Shown here: positions 1-11,689 of the stretch, one piece after another
How the letters are laid out: the number at the start of each line of letters is the position of its first letter
Position numbering within the stretch: the first letter of the stretch is position 1
Assembly (NCBI GenBank): GCA_038277395.1
Contig: CM076196.1
Coordinates: 95,424,385 to 95,488,384 of the forward strand
Reading direction: 5' to 3'
DNA: 64,000 nucleotides
Origin: Dryocosmus kuriphilus
Lineage: Eukaryota; Arthropoda; Insecta; Hymenoptera; Cynipidae
The notes under the pieces: generated by a model
The model's database searches: none
What the model was told of the DNA's origin: nothing
Seen by the model: only the letters and a program-made list of their open reading frames with translations
Program-made: the position numbers and the translations under genes

Positions 1-71
1 GACGCACCCGGTGGCCTGGACAAGGGCTCCATCCTAAGAAACCCGGATGCCGGGATATGTTATTATTGTTA

Positions 72-205
72 TTTGGGCCACCTTCCTCCGCAAGTGCTCA
101 TGACCCGGTATTTCGCTACTAAACAGGGTCACGAACGCGGCGAGTGCTTAGTAGTAGATTCGTTAGTGTCAGATGCCGTTTCAAGAACTATTCTGCTTGG
201 GCGTT
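72..205 (+). repeat. Dispersed repeat X, copy 1
   Basis: This stretch closely matches 61006-61140 in the same orientation, sharing blocks such as CATGACCCGGTA and TTCGCTAC. Both copies follow a short TTATTATT-rich tract. Similarity ends near 205, just before an AAATAAATAAAATAA stretch. I do not recognise the family. The first 71 bases of the window show nothing I can name. Confidence 0.7.
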
Positions 206-389
206 CTTCAAATAAATAAAATAATCCTGCTCTAGACCATGAAGCATCGCAGCTTTTGCTCTGGCGTAAAAGGATGCTTGAAGAAAGAGAAATTATTTTG
301 AATTTAGGAGATTCATAAGTGCATAAATTATGCAATTTTGTTGTTTTCTCTTGTCTCTTTCCTAGAAATGGTATTGTGCTGATGTCCTC

Positions 390-1610
390 TGGCAGCTTTG
401 TGTGTTTGGTCTCACACGTCTATCTTTTTGTGCTTACTAGGCGGCCCATTGCTCCAGCCGCCCCGACAGTTATCGCAATGTGCAGTGGTTCTTCGCATAG
501 GAAATAGGCTGTCGCCGTTGTTGACGTAGTCCTCATTGCTCCCTCCACCCCTCTGAGCGCTAGCTTTTGCAATTATTGCAGTCCTTCCTGCATCGTTTTG
601 AGTTCAACTCGAGACCACCAGACCACTGCTGCTTATAGAAGCCTTGATTTATGGACCGCGGAGTAGAGTCAGGCTATCATTTTGGCCCTAAGCACTATGT
701 CAGTCCAAAGACTCTTCTACACATCCAAAAGGTTGTGATGACAATTCTTCATTGCTCTTCCAGATGCCTCGCCCAGTTCAGTTTGCTATCTAGGATAACT
801 TACAGATATTTAACCGAATTTGAAGTCATTAACCTCTTGCCACGAAATGCAAGAGACTCGATCTTCGGAACTTTGTATTTCCTGGTGAAGATTACCAAAC
901 TGGTCTTCTCTGCATTATCAAGAGCCCTGAGCTATCGCAGCAGAGCTCTATGATGCACACCGCCCACCTTGCAGCCACATCAATATGTCCATATGAGTGT
1001 CCCTGACTAAAATTAGGAAGCCATTGCGTAAACTTGGGTATAGTACCCTTTCTCATTCAAACAACGTAGGTCACCGTCGACCACGATACACAACAGGAGA
1101 GGTGAAAGCACACCCGCCTGTAGGTATCTCCGTGGCGCCACTCCCCTGACCAGGCCTTTGCCCCATCTGGTTTCGAGATGCCTTATGTGTAGCATGCTTC
1201 TCATCCAGTCTACCAGCCGGTTTGGCACACCGCACCTTGAAGCATCCCGGCAGATCATTGTGTGGGGGTATTACTGAAGGCATCCTCTATGACCAAGGAA
1301 GTGCCCACCGTGTATCCTCCTTGTTCAAGCCTGGAAGGCGTACTTCTCTCTGTGCAGCGAGGAGGTTAAAAGGACCTCATCTCTAATGTGTCTCTCAACC
1401 AGCTTCTCTACCGTTTTCAAGATGAAAGACGTCAAGCTGAATGGCCTAACATCCTTTGCAGCAGTGTAGCCTTCTTTTCATGGTTTGGGTAAAAATGCCA
1501 CTCTGCTGTTCTTACATGCCAACGACATGTGTTTAGGGGAAATACTGGTCTTAAACAGTTTTATCAATGAGGCAGTCCATGTCCTTTTTTAAGAGCACTG
1601 ATTATTAGAG
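390..1610 (-). pseudogene. Non-LTR retrotransposon fragment: reverse transcriptase and downstream region (I/Jockey group)
   Basis: Read on the minus strand, 1610 to about 1013 carries reverse transcriptase pieces in the expected order. These are a FLPKP-type start, SLTSFILKTVEKLVE near 1430, and GVLSPLLLCIVVDG near 1090, which is followed by LNEKGYYTQ where the YADD box would come; here the catalytic part reads VYAMAS, so it is lost. From 950 to 600 follows the RT-to-RNase-H connection (VILDSKLNW, FWMCRRVFG), and 600-400 still reads ALRGVEGAMRTT and EEPLHIAI, typical of this lineage just before RNase H. Frameshifts and stops are scattered throughout, and no endonuclease or 3' tail is visible. 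It resembles the better preserved element at 43.6-48.4 kb and may belong to the same clade. It is clearly dead. Confidence 0.8.
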
Positions 1611-1614
1611 TACC

Positions 1615-3625
1615 GATATAAAACATTTTTTTCGAAATCGATATCGGTTCTTCAGGGAAAGTGTCTCCCGGTGGTCCTTATTAACTATGCAAAACTAGAA
1701 AAATGTCAGATAAAATCTTCAGGCTCCTCAGTGGCCTTGAAAAATTGAAAATTAGGCCAAAATACTTAAAAATAGCACGCATTACCTATCCTGGGCGAGG
1801 GGTTCAGCGTGGGTCCATATGCGTGCATGCGAACAAGAAAGTCACCAAAAATGCGCGCAGCGATCACGTTCGCCGTAATCATAAGAATGATGATGCGAAA
1901 AATGCCACGAAATTTGCGTTAAATCGACTAACATGTATTTATTACGACTTGTAAGATTTTAGTCTAATGCGAAACGCAGTTTTTTGCAGGGACTCCAGTC
2001 ACAGCATGTAGGATTTTGGGTGGGAGTGGGGGATCAGCGCAGTAGCCAGCCTTGCTGTTGTGTTGAGCTTCCCCACCCGGCTACTCTGCCGTCTCGAATG
2101 ACGTGTTTGGACTCGCTTGCCTCTAGCTTGTTTCTCAATAAGTCAGCGCCGGCACGGCATCGTATGCAACTTTTCTGTGGCGTCTCGTTCCTTTTTGGTC
2201 ATCCTCTTCTGGAAGTTTCTCTTCAGGATCTTCGAAATGAAGCCACCAAAACCGAGGGCCAGGTTGTTACTTAGTAGGCAGGAAGTAGCGTGCCCTATTT
2301 TTGGGGACCCCTCGGATCTGAAACCGGTTCTGTCTTCCTACGTACAGGGATATTGTAAAATATTACCTCAAAATTCGCTGGGATCTGATGAAGGAGTCAG
2401 AGAGCAGGAAATTTCCTCCAGTTCACGATATATACATCATCGTTGCTGAGAAATTAACTAAATTATGAGAGAAAGCTTCAATACCGTGCCTTTCCACTGA
2501 AAGCATTCAAAATAAAATAAAATCTTTCAATGACAAATATTTGAAGATCAAAGCCTATCGCAAAGATCGGAAAGATTCTCCGACATAAAAAGAAAAACTA
2601 GCTACCTTTTTGAAACACAGTCACACATTGTTTGGCATACCTCATTGCAAATGCAAACTCAAAAATGAACAAAATCCTTGCTTGTGTCCGTCAGAAAAAG
2701 ATACTCCTGCAAGGGTATCAGATTTCCTGATGGATCAACGTGGTCCACGTAAAATGATGATGGGATGTATCGATCACAAGGTATCCAGCTCACATAAAAG
2801 GAAGGTAAATGCAATGGGAAAAGAGACAGCATCTCATGAAAAATAAAAAAGATTGCGTTAAATGACAACCATTAAGGAGCAACATGTGTCAGACTACGAG
2901 CTCTCCCAGCAATACTCAAGCTGTTGAAAGAACGATGCAGCTTGTATCTAAAGTTTCCAAAGCAGTGTGGTGAGTATCGACGCGATGGCTTTATCAAAAA
3001 CACTCTGGAGCCCAGGAGCGCCATCCAAAAGTTTAAAACTAAGTCAGATTACAAGTTTTCATCCCCAATTTACAAATATGGTGCTGTTTAATCAACTGAT
3101 GTTCTCATCAATCTCTTAAAAAATATGAAAAACACAAAAAAACTAATAAAACTAACTAAAAAAATAAGAAATAAATAATATAACTAAAGAAATGTAAAAG
3201 TACCCCTGTAAAAAGAGAGACTTGATGCGTGGCCACCTTCACGTGAAGGGTCTCGAGTTTTCCACAAGCTTATGGCAGGAAAAACCAAGAGCCACAAGCA
3301 GATTTGCGCCCAATTTCGTGCCATTTTACGCGTTATCTTTGTTATGATTACGGTGAAAGTGATCATTGCGAGCATTTTTGGTGACCTACTTGAGGTATTC
3401 TAATTGCATACTCGCATATGGACTTACGCTGAACCCCTCGCTCAGGGCAGACAATCCGAGCCATTTTTAAGTCTTTTGACCAAATTTTCAATTTTTCAGG
3501 CCACTGGGGAACCTGAAAATTTTATCTGACAGTTTTCTAGTTTTGCACAGTTATTAAGGACTACTGAGAGATACTTTCCCGCGAAGAGTCGTTATCGATT
3601 TCGAAAAAAGTGGTTTAACGCTGTA
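1615..3625. mobile_element. DNA element with about 300-bp inverted repeats
   Basis: Positions about 1622-1920 and 3305-3614 are inverted copies of each other. Shared landmarks are TTTTTTCGAAATCGATA near the outer ends, AACTATGCAAAACTAGAAAA, GCGAGGGGTTCAGCGT and a GTCACCAAAAATGC block. The 1.4 kb between the arms holds a degraded protein frame on the plus strand (separate entry). I could not identify the target duplication, so the exact ends are uncertain by about 15 bases. The element lies next to the minus-strand non-LTR fragment and may have inserted into it. The superfamily was not recognised. Confidence 0.75.
2237..2846 (+). pseudogene. Degenerate Cys-containing protein inside the inverted-repeat element
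   Basis: Two to three plus-strand frames join by eye into one degraded protein of about 200 residues. The order is a DVxRYYLKIRWDL-like helix region, LWEKASIPCLSTESIQNKI, then a Cys cluster around CKCKLKNEQNPCLCP, and finally FLMDQRGPRKMMMGCID. The spaced Cys pairs and the final FLxDQR...MMxGxID block recall, from memory only, an uncharacterised arthropod protein family that often accompanies DNA transposons; I cannot name it or verify it. An in-frame stop near 2588 and frame changes near 2370 break it. Its position between two inverted repeats suggests it is the element's own gene. Confidence 0.5.
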
Positions 3626-3639
3626 CCCTACTGGTTAGT

Positions 3640-3910
3640 AACCAGCCGCCCCTGGTGATTTTGTAGGGGCAGAAGAACCTAATGGCCCATTCTTCCTTCC
3701 TACTATCAACGACCTTTGCTGCGAATTGCCAGTCGGCCTTCTCCCTCGTCAAGCCCAAGCATTTATCTTCGGTCGATGCATACGCCTTTTCAATATCGGG
3801 GTGGCCCGATTGGGCCTCACCATGGGTTTCCCTGAGGGCACGGAAACGATTTTCTAAAGGAACTACCGATCATCGATACGTATTCATACTCGTATCGTAG
3901 AATATGACGT
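3640..3910 (-). other. Possible coding remnant, unassigned
   Basis: The minus strand from about 3800 to 3670 stays open and coding-like (KADWQFAAKVVDSRKEEW). It lies upstream, in minus-strand terms, of the non-LTR fragment at 390-1610, so it could be that element's ORF1 separated by the inverted-repeat insertion. The similarity is too weak to assign. Confidence 0.25.
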
Positions 3911-3984
3911 ATTTTGATTAATTATGAATTATTATGTGCTTAATTATGTGATTTTATACCCTGTTTCATTTATGCATTTTAAGC

Positions 3985-4140
3985 TGTGATTTTTGTTGAT
4001 ATTTCTTTCGATTTGTTGATATTTATTGTTATTTGCTGTATTTATCACTATTTTGTATATGTATTGCTGTTTGTTGATATTTATTGCTATTTGTTGATAT
4101 TTATGGTTATTTATTGCATATATATTGCTGTGTTTTTCTT
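3985..4140. repeat. AT-rich minisatellite with GTTGATATTTATTG units
   Basis: Imperfect units built around TTGTTGATATTTATTG recur at roughly 24-30 base spacing. The open frames crossing it are chance readings. Confidence 0.7.
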
Positions 4141-4199
4141 TATTGGTTTTACTTTATGCACCGGATGTTTTATATGTGGTGGTCTTGTGGTGTGATTTC

Positions 4200-5508
4200 G
4201 TAAAGCTGACGCACCAAACGCGTCTGCTCGTGTGAACGCACGCCAAAATTCCGGTGATGTGGAGGGAAAACAGGCGAGAATTGTATCGATGGCGTCCTAT
4301 GTAACGCCGAGGAATAATTTTCGTGCCCTGATGGTGTACGTGTTTTCCGGCGTCGATCGATAACCGAGAAGAAGACGCGAGAGTTCGTGACTACTCGTGT
4401 GCGCTCGACTGTGCTCGGCATGAGGAGCTCACTTTGGAACGGCCTTCGTGCTATACACTGCCTGCATGCTACACGAGGCAATACGCCTATCATAAATGAC
4501 AAGTGGGACCATGCTAGATTCTTATGCCCGGTATTATGGATTGTGCGAATGCCAGATTAAGCTTAAATGCCAGTTATATTTTTTTCCCCGGTTCCTCGGT
4601 AGTTCTATTTAATAATTTTGGCAGGTATTTTTGTTTCTTTTCTCCTGTCAGGTTTTTGTCGAAGTCGCGGTTGTTGGAGTGACGTTAGTTTGTACGGATG
4701 GAATTACGTATTGCGTGCTCAGTAATTTTTCTCTGTGGTTGATCAGGTTGAGGCGTCTGGTAGTGTTTTAGTGTGTTATGAAAATTAATATTTTAGATAA
4801 ATGTCGAGACCCTCGGTTAGCGATTTCGGTTTATTTGATTCCTTTTTCTTTTTTGGGGGATTCTGATTCGGTTTTAGGTTATCGGTTTCATTTTCGCTGT
4901 AAAGCAATCACGATTGGAGATAGTTAGTGAAGAGATGAAGTGAGGGAGACTAATTTTTAGTGTTTTCTTTGCCGATTATGTTGGGATCCTTTATTTCCAT
5001 TCTAAGACTCTTGTTTTTCTTTCTCGAGCGCGATCGTTTTTTTTTTTTTTTTTTTTTTTTTTTTGATTGAGGGGTCAACTTGTACTTTTTATTAAGGATA
5101 TTCATTTTTGAACACTTACTCAGAAGGAAACTCTTTTCTTTTGGTTAAGTTTGGATCCCCTTCCGAATCCAAAACTAAGGGTCCTCTTTTATTGGAGAGT
5201 AAAGTGTATTTTTAAACTCGCATGGAATTTCTCCCATATTAGCTTCTTTTTTTTAAAGAAAGAATAGACACATGGGGATTGTTTTCTTTTCTCCCTTCCC
5301 TTTTATACATTTTTATAACCAGGATAGAATCCAATTCAGTTTCTGGATTTAAGAAATAAAAATGTTTTTTTTATGTTTTGTTCTTCTGTTTTATTTTTAA
5401 ACACTGGGGTTTGTTAAAGGTCTAATTGTTCAAAAAAATTTTTTTTTTATTATTGATCCGTTCTCTTTAAATTTTTCCATTATCGCTAACCAACAGGATC
5501 TTATCTGG
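4200..5508 (+). other. Non-coding stretch upstream of gag, probable LTR-element leader
   Basis: No convincing frame was seen. The T-rich stretch includes a run of about 26 T near 5038-5063 and directly precedes gag remains on the plus strand, so it may contain the 5' LTR and leader of that element. I could not find a clear primer-binding site or LTR boundary here. Confidence 0.35.
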
Positions 5509-6985
5509 TTGATGGGCCTGGATACTAGTAGGATTCGGGGGATGCTTAATGCTCATTCGATTAATAAGCAAGGTTCAAGGCTAGATATTCTAGATAGGGC
5601 AGTGAGATACTTTCAAAAATTTTTCGGTGCGGTGGAGTGGTCGGAGGTAGATGAGGATACTTCAAATCAAGTATCATTTCAACCCACTAGGAGTAAAATT
5701 CCCCTTGATTCCTCAATTGCAAATGACGTTACTTTTTGCAATGATTACGAAAGTATTCCTCCGATAATTAGATGTAGCACACGGAATATCGGCCCTACGG
5801 TATATTTTTCAGAAAATGACACTTTCGCACCTAGTCCTCATATGAAGGAGGTGACGAACCTCACACATGTTTTGGTCGCCGAGTCAGATTTCGGTTTTTT
5901 GGGGACAGAGGGGATCGGTGCAAACTCAATTGGAATGCGACCTCCTTTCTCCTCAACGACATTTGATAATAATGGCAGCCTCTCGAATGGCGAATACACA
6001 GATGACACGGAAATGAGCGGAGTTAGGGTTCCTCCAAGAGGGTCTCGTATGTTTCAAGGTATAGGGCGGTCAGCCTGCAGGTATGATTACTCCCAGGCTG
6101 AACATAATTTTTCATGTGCATTCCAGCCGGTTATGACGGGTCACCTAAGCAGTACGGTCCTTCCACAGAATTATCATCAAGTATATTTTCGAAACGCGCG
6201 TCCTTTTGTGGGACATACGGTCCACAATCATCGGCGTCACAATTTGAAGCTAGGAATGGCACATATGTCGGCTTACAAAATTTCGACTTACATAGGGGGG
6301 ATGCTTTCGAACCAAATAATCCGAGCTACCACCCCCAAAATTTTCAGGAAGATTTTGCGGTCCAAGGGACTGATTTCTTGAATATAATCCCTTCCAGTAC
6401 CAGTCGGTTAATGTAAGGGCTGGTTTTCAGTCCCGTAGAGGAGGCAAAAGTGTGTGACAGATTGCGAAACAATGGAATGTTACATTTACAGGTCGAGGCG
6501 AGATAAGCGTTATTAAGTTTTTAGATAGGCTCGAGGAGGGTCGAGCTATTGACCCTTTAAATCAGGAGGAGGTTTTACTGGCCATGCCTTTTCTTCTTGA
6601 CGATATTGCACTGATCTAGTTTAGACATATCAGACATCAGTGGCGTTACTGTTTTCAATTCAAGGTCCGACTTCTGCACTAGGTTTGGTGATATTAATTA
6701 TCAGAAAAGACTAGAAGAACAATTTATCGCCCGTAGGGAAGGCCCAGAGGAGTCGAGTGTAGATTACCTTACGTATATGATAGGTCTTTAAAGACTCTAT
6801 CCGTGTCCGATACCTCCGGACGAACAGTTAGAAAGGACATATCGTAATATCCGCTATCCGATTAGATGTGCAATTAGACGCTGCGACTTCAATTCATACA
6901 ATGAATTATCGGCTTTGTCGCAGGAATACGAGAGAGGACGAAGACGTGTTACCACCTCGACCGGAAGACATATTTTTGCGGAATA
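5509..6985 (+). pseudogene. Ty3/gypsy-like gag, N-terminal and capsid part
   Basis: A 290-residue open frame (5509-6381) leads into a broken capsid-like region. The latter reads KFLDRLEEGRAIDPLNQEEV near 6510, a hydrophobic AMPFLLDDIAL helix, a WR-rich patch, then EESSVDYLTYM near 6750. This order of FLxRLEE, a leucine-rich helix, W and ESV.DYL is the familiar layout of arthropod gypsy-type Gag. The N-terminal 290 residues are low in recognisable motifs; assigning them to Gag rests on continuity. The frame is broken after 6400, has stops near 6620 and 6790, and is cut at 6985 by a mariner. Nucleocapsid and protease remains resume after the mariner. Confidence 0.65.
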
Positions 6986-8148
6986 CGAGGTCTGTCCGAA
7001 AAGTATCCGGAATACCTTCAGACCTTCACGCTGATGTTACTCTTCGACATCCGGTGAGTGAGATCCTTTAAGTAGTCCCCATTTGATTGAACCTCACGCT
7101 CCCAGTAGTGTTTCCACTTCCTGGAGCAGTCCTGCATGTCAGTTTTCGAAATATCCTTTAGTGCACTCGTCGAATTTGCTTAAATCGTTTCTATATCATT
7201 AAATAGTTGTCCTTTGAGTGGAATGTTCAACTTTGGAAATAGCCAAAATTCACAGGGAGCTAGGTCAGGACTGTACGGAGGCTAGCGGAGCTGTACGAGT
7301 GTGTGCTTTATCAAATATTGCTGCATAAGCTTCGATGAATGCGCTGACGCATTATCTTGGTGAAGAAGCCAGTCATCGCTTGACCAAAGCAGAGGCCGTT
7401 TTCTTCTAATTGCGTCACGCAATCTTTTCAGAACTTCACGATAAAATTCTTTATTAATTGTCTGACCTGTAGGAGCGTATTCGTGGTGCACAACACCATC
7501 ATAATCGAAAAAAAACAATCAACATTGACTTGATATTGCTCCGACTTTGACGTAATTTTTCGTTCGTGGTTCGGATGGAAGCTTCTACTGTGAATATTGT
7601 TATTTTGTTTCGGGATCATACCCACAAACCCACGATTCATCAGCATTAATAATCTTTTTGAGTACATCTTTATCATCAGAAACCATTTCCAAGTTGTCCT
7701 GAGCGATCTCAAAACAAAGTTTTTTCTGCTCTTGTGTGAGCAATTTTGGAATGAATTTTGCACACACACACGAGTCATTCCCAGTTTCTCGGTTAAAATT
7801 TCCCAAACATTAGTTTTCGGAATTCTAAGACCATATTCTAGTTAGACCACAGTCAACCGGCGATCTTCTTTAATCGCAAGTCACACACGCTAGATATTTC
7901 CTGGTGTTGTTGTGCTTGAAGGACGGCCGCAGCGTGAATCACTGTCAACAGATTGGCGGTCATCTTTAAACCGCTTGTACCATACATATAGCTGACTTTC
8001 ACCCATACAGTCATCTCCAAAGGCCTTTTGGATCATTTCAACCGTTTCCGCACAAGTCCTTTCAAGTTCAAAGCAAAACTTGATGCAAATTCGCAGTTGA
8101 AATCTTTTGGTCATTTTGAGCAACAAAGAAGTCCGCCGAACGCCAAAA
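6986..8148 (-). mobile_element. Mariner element, right end missing
   Basis: The left end starts after a TA with CGAGGTCTGTCCGAAAAGTA, the same terminal sequence as the mariner at 55166-56550. Sequence similarity to that copy runs to about 8148 (GTCCGCCGAACG) and then stops, so the last 200 or so bases, including the right inverted repeat, are absent. The minus strand carries transposase pieces: an N-terminal helix-turn-helix (CAETVEMIQKAFGDDCMGES), the linker SDSRCGRPSSTTTP, the first catalytic Asp block INADESWVCGYDPET and the second, LLHQDNASAHSS. Stops and frameshifts inactivate it. It interrupts the gag frame between capsid and zinc knuckle. Confidence 0.85.
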
Positions 8149-8289
8149 ACAACAGGACAACAGGTCGATTAATCAATTATCCAGCATAGTCGCTGATTTA
8201 TGAAAACAGTCAAACATTTAAAGCCATGGATCAAGTCAATATCGAAACTAGAGGGATAACGGAGAGCTGCAGGGCTGTGACTCGGGATT

Positions 8290-9160
8290 AATCGGGCAAT
8301 AATAAGAAAGAAGGTAGGTTGCAGCGCAATAACGGTAATTATAAATGATTCAATTGTTCCAAGATGGGTCATTCTATTCGTGACTGTAGGGAAAAGAAAC
8401 TCCTGTTTTGTTTCGAGTGCGAGCGGATAACTTGACAAAAAGGGATTGCTCCAAATGTACGGCTAAGGAAAGTGAAGCGGCAAGGAAGAACAAAGCCCCC
8501 AGTTCCTCCCGTAGTCGTCGGGGCTTAAATGGTCACAGCGTCGATACAACAGCCGGCCCGGTGACATTAATTAAAATTATGGCCCCGTCTTTTTCGAAAA
8601 CTTGCAATAATATCGTAGTCCATGTGGGACCGTTTATTCAGAAAACCGAAGTTTCACGCTTGGATAGAAATCTCGGGGTAAATGCGAATATCGAGGAACC
8701 TGTTGAGATTGTTCGGTTAGAGGATTCGCCGAAATTCGGGCGTACTAACTTTTACCAACCCCTGGTTGCTGTTCGGGGGGAGAGGGGAGATTTTCCCGGC
8801 TGTAGTGAGGAACTCGAGATCTCAGACGGGGACGAGGAAGAATCGGCATGGGGCGGTATTCCCGCGGTTTTATGTAACACAGAAATCCCGTTGTATGGGG
8901 AAATCAATATGCAAGACAAGACCACGCGTTTATTAGCGAAAATTAGGATCGGATCAGAGGAGCTATCCGGGTTGATCGATGGGGTTTCGTCTCGTTCGTT
9001 TTTGAAAGAACAACTGGGGAAATGGCTAATGACCCAACTCAACCGTAGAGTGACAGAACCGAAAATTAAAACCATGCGTATGGCTAACGGTACGACGTCA
9101 GCGATGTTAGATCACGCTTTTCTTCCAGTTGAACTGGATGGCGTCAGTAATGACTACATC
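8290..9160 (+). pseudogene. Gag zinc-knuckle region and retropepsin-like domain of an LTR element
   Basis: After the mariner the LTR element resumes. Around 8355-8460 the plus strand reads GHSIRDCR, then FCFEC and, one frame away, RDCSKC, the tandem Cys/His arrangement of gypsy-type nucleocapsids. The longer frame 8408-9286 continues through an acidic linker (EELEISDGDEEES) into a protease-like block: LLAKIRIGSEELSGLIDGVS followed by SRSFLKE. The position normally held by D-S/T-G reads D-G-V, so the active site is altered. The coding resemblance fades after about 9150, and no RT or integrase follows. This matches an internal deletion that removed pol. Confidence 0.65.
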
Positions 9161-9339
9161 TCTGGTGCCCACATCGCCTACGTCTTTGTTGTGTGGGCTG
9201 TGGGCAACCTGATCTCCATCAGCGCAACTGTCCACTGTGCAAGAGGGGTAAGAGGCGATCACGCGCGCCCTGTTAAGACGCCATAATGACCCAACTCCAT
9301 CTCAAAATCCTGTCTGTTCTTGCTTGTGTTATCCCGGAC

Positions 9340-9610
9340 TGATTTCTGTTCTTTTTTTGGGTTCTCTTTTGGTTTTATTTCCTTAACTGCATGGGCCTCA
9401 CCCTTGGATTTACGGTATAAATTCTCTTTTATTTTGTCCGGGATGGACTCATGTTGTGAGGAACTGAAGTCTTGGTATATTTTTGGTTTTGACTTTTCTT
9501 TTACCTTTTTGTTTGATCTCCTTCAAAACGTGGGTTTTATCCTTGGTTTACGGTATGAATCTGCTTTTATTTTTGCCCAGAGGTGGATTCATGTCGCGAT
9601 AGACTGAAAT
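9340..9610 (+). repeat. Imperfect tandem duplication of about 120 bp
   Basis: Two adjacent segments share the order CTTGG-TTTACGGTAT, then TTTTATTTT, then GATGGACTCATGT (second copy GGTGGATTCATGT). The tract lies between the protease remnant and the left arm of the large inverted repeat, so it is probably part of the 3' region or LTR of the same element. Confidence 0.6.
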
Positions 9611-9865
9611 TTCATTTTACTTTTGTTTTGGTGTTTCTTTTATCATTTTTATGATATGACTGAGTTACTTTGCTGCTTTACTTTTACTTATTTTCTTTGT
9701 ATCTTTCATTTTTAACATTTTATCTTGAGAAATCTGACCTAGTCCATCTTGGGTCGGAATATACCTTTTTGTGTTTAGAGTTAAACTCACGAATGTTTGA
9801 CACATTAAGCTGTCTTATTCTGGGGACAAGTTCGTCGATTAAATATTTACCATCCGACCATCCGC

Positions 9866-10446
9866 TAAGGGGGCAGGAGTTGCAATGTGGCAGCTTCAAC
9901 TGCACGTTACATGTATTTGTTCTTACTTCTTTATTATGCAAACAGTTCCTCTTTCCTTCGCGGAGGCCCCCGCGGGAATAAATTCCAGACAGAAGTCAAT
10001 TATTTTTAAGATTTTTGTTGGCCTTTTCTCTTTATTTAAGATATTTTTATATTATTGGTCAAATTTCTCTAGGTGGAATTTAGAGCTTCGTTTCTTAGTC
10101 TTATGATATTGGTTTCTTTTCTTGTTTTATTTATCTTTTAGCTGAGTCGAACCCTTGGGAGCGTAACGTACGGACTTGAGACTGTTAGTCAACACAACGC
10201 CAGGATGACGTCACCTCCATCTTGATGTAGCACAGACCAGGCCCTATTCAATGGAGTTGAACGGTCGTGATCACAAGCTGTCGTCCACCGTGGGCATGGC
10301 ACGGATGAAAGTCCCGTCCCTGAAATGCTCACGACCAAGGAAAATACTCGTGAATAGTGGTAGTGGCGAAATCTCTCGGGGATTCGAGGAGTCGATTTCC
10401 CTCGTATTACCATCATCCATCATGGACTACTAGACTAGAAACGGCG
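9866..10446. repeat. Outer arm (left) of the large inverted repeat
   Basis: This arm is an inverted copy of about 17394-17990. Shared landmarks include CCATGATGGATGATGGTAAT, GAAATCGACTCCTCGA, CGCCACTACCACTATTCACG, TACATCAAGATGGAG and a TGACGTCA site. It directly follows the gag-protease remnant and may be LTR sequence. It ends exactly where element E1 starts. Short open frames on either strand are shadows of the repeat. Confidence 0.8.
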
Positions 10447-10899
10447 CACAGTGGGAGAAAAAGCACATTTTTTGGACAAAAATCGACCGACAGTGCAATT
10501 CTTAACGGATTTTGATGTTTCTTTTTTAGTAATGACCGCAAGGCTTCCAGGTATAATGATTAACTGCGGATATTTTATTTAGACTCAACAGGAATTTATT
10601 ATTTAACAACAAAGTGACAACTTTTTGTTGCTAAACTTTTCCGTGATACCATTTCTTCTAAGACTTTCAATTTCATTAAAAAAGATCATAAGTCAATGTA
10701 ATAAATAACTAAACATAATTTTCAGTGAACTAGCGTAACAACAAAAATTTTTAATAATGTTATAAACAAATTAATTAACAAAAGTCATTTTTTCGTGATT
10801 CGCAATCATTAGCTAATTTTAACTCATAGCTTTTGTATAAAGTATCATAGATACTAATGTGCGCTTACAATAAGTTAAGAATAGCTAATGATTGCCAAT

Positions 10900-11395
10900 T
10901 ATTTAAACAATTTTTATAAACAAATGCACATTTTGACCATTTTTTGATGAAAAGACGTGATTTTTTTTGGCGGAATCAACTTAAAATGTTTTGCCAAAGA
11001 CACCTTGCTATCATATTTTTCATAGTGACCAACAAATTTTAATTTTTTAAACAATTTTTATAAACAAATGCACATTTTAAACCATTTTTTCATGAAAAGG
11101 ATTGATTTTTTTTGCGGAATCATCTTGAAATGTCTTGCTAAAGATACCTTGCTGTCATATTTTTCATAGTGACCAAAAATTGTTAATTAATTAAACAATT
11201 TTTATAAAAAAATGCACATTTTTACCATTTTTTTATTAATAGGCTTGATTTTTTTGTGGAATTTATTCGAAATGTCTTGCAAAAGACTCTTTGCTATCAT
11301 ATTTTTAATAGTGCCAGAAACTGATAATTATTTAAACAATTTTTATAAAAAAATGCACATTTTGACCATTTGTTGCTCAATCGGGCTTTGCATAT
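10900..11395. repeat. Tandem units of about 137 bp in the left arm of E1
   Basis: Units begin with AAACAATTTTTATAAA, continue ATGCACATTTT, a TTTTGGCGGAATC-like stretch and CTTGCTATCATATTTTTCATA, and repeat three to four times. The mirrored array is at about 12485-13030 in the right arm. The two arrays are arm copies rather than independent expansions. Confidence 0.8.
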
Positions 11396-11400
11396 CATGC

Positions 11401-11416
11401 GGCCCTAAAAAGGGAC
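11401..11416 (-). promoter_or_regulatory. Degenerate hairpin, left-arm counterpart of the histone-type stem-loop
   Basis: GGCCCTAAAAAGGGAC is the inverted-arm equivalent of the stem-loop at 12399-12414, with the loop changed. It faces outward on the minus strand. The flanking AGGCATTCGTGCTT also matches the right arm, so the motif belongs to the arms. Confidence 0.5.
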
Positions 11417-11689
11417 ATTCTTAGTTAGGCATTCGTGCTTCAGGCATTCGGGTTTTAGAAAAACAAATGAATAACGACTTGAAGTTGCTGCTGCAACTTC
11501 GAGTCGTACCTCATTTTGTTTCCTTCATTTGTTTTCTTTCGTTTCGAAGAAGACGTTCATAAATAGACTGCGTGTTTTTACGGAGATATTGAGGGAAGAT
11601 ATTGAGTTCTGGAACATTTGTTACATGTATCCTACAATATGGATTTTTAAAAGTTTTCCGCAAGAAAAAAGGAAGAAAAGGAAATGAAA

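Noticed and set aside
3985..4140. CRISPR-like array
   Set aside because: Units are short, imperfect and contiguous, without unique spacers; the context is a eukaryotic minisatellite.
5509..6381. Long open frame as an intact host gene
   Set aside because: It runs into gag capsid motifs, a mariner and nucleocapsid remains in order, so it is best read as part of a decayed LTR element.
9960..10450. Host gene promoter with a TGACGTCA (CRE) site
   Set aside because: The site lies in an inverted-repeat arm present twice; no downstream gene was seen.
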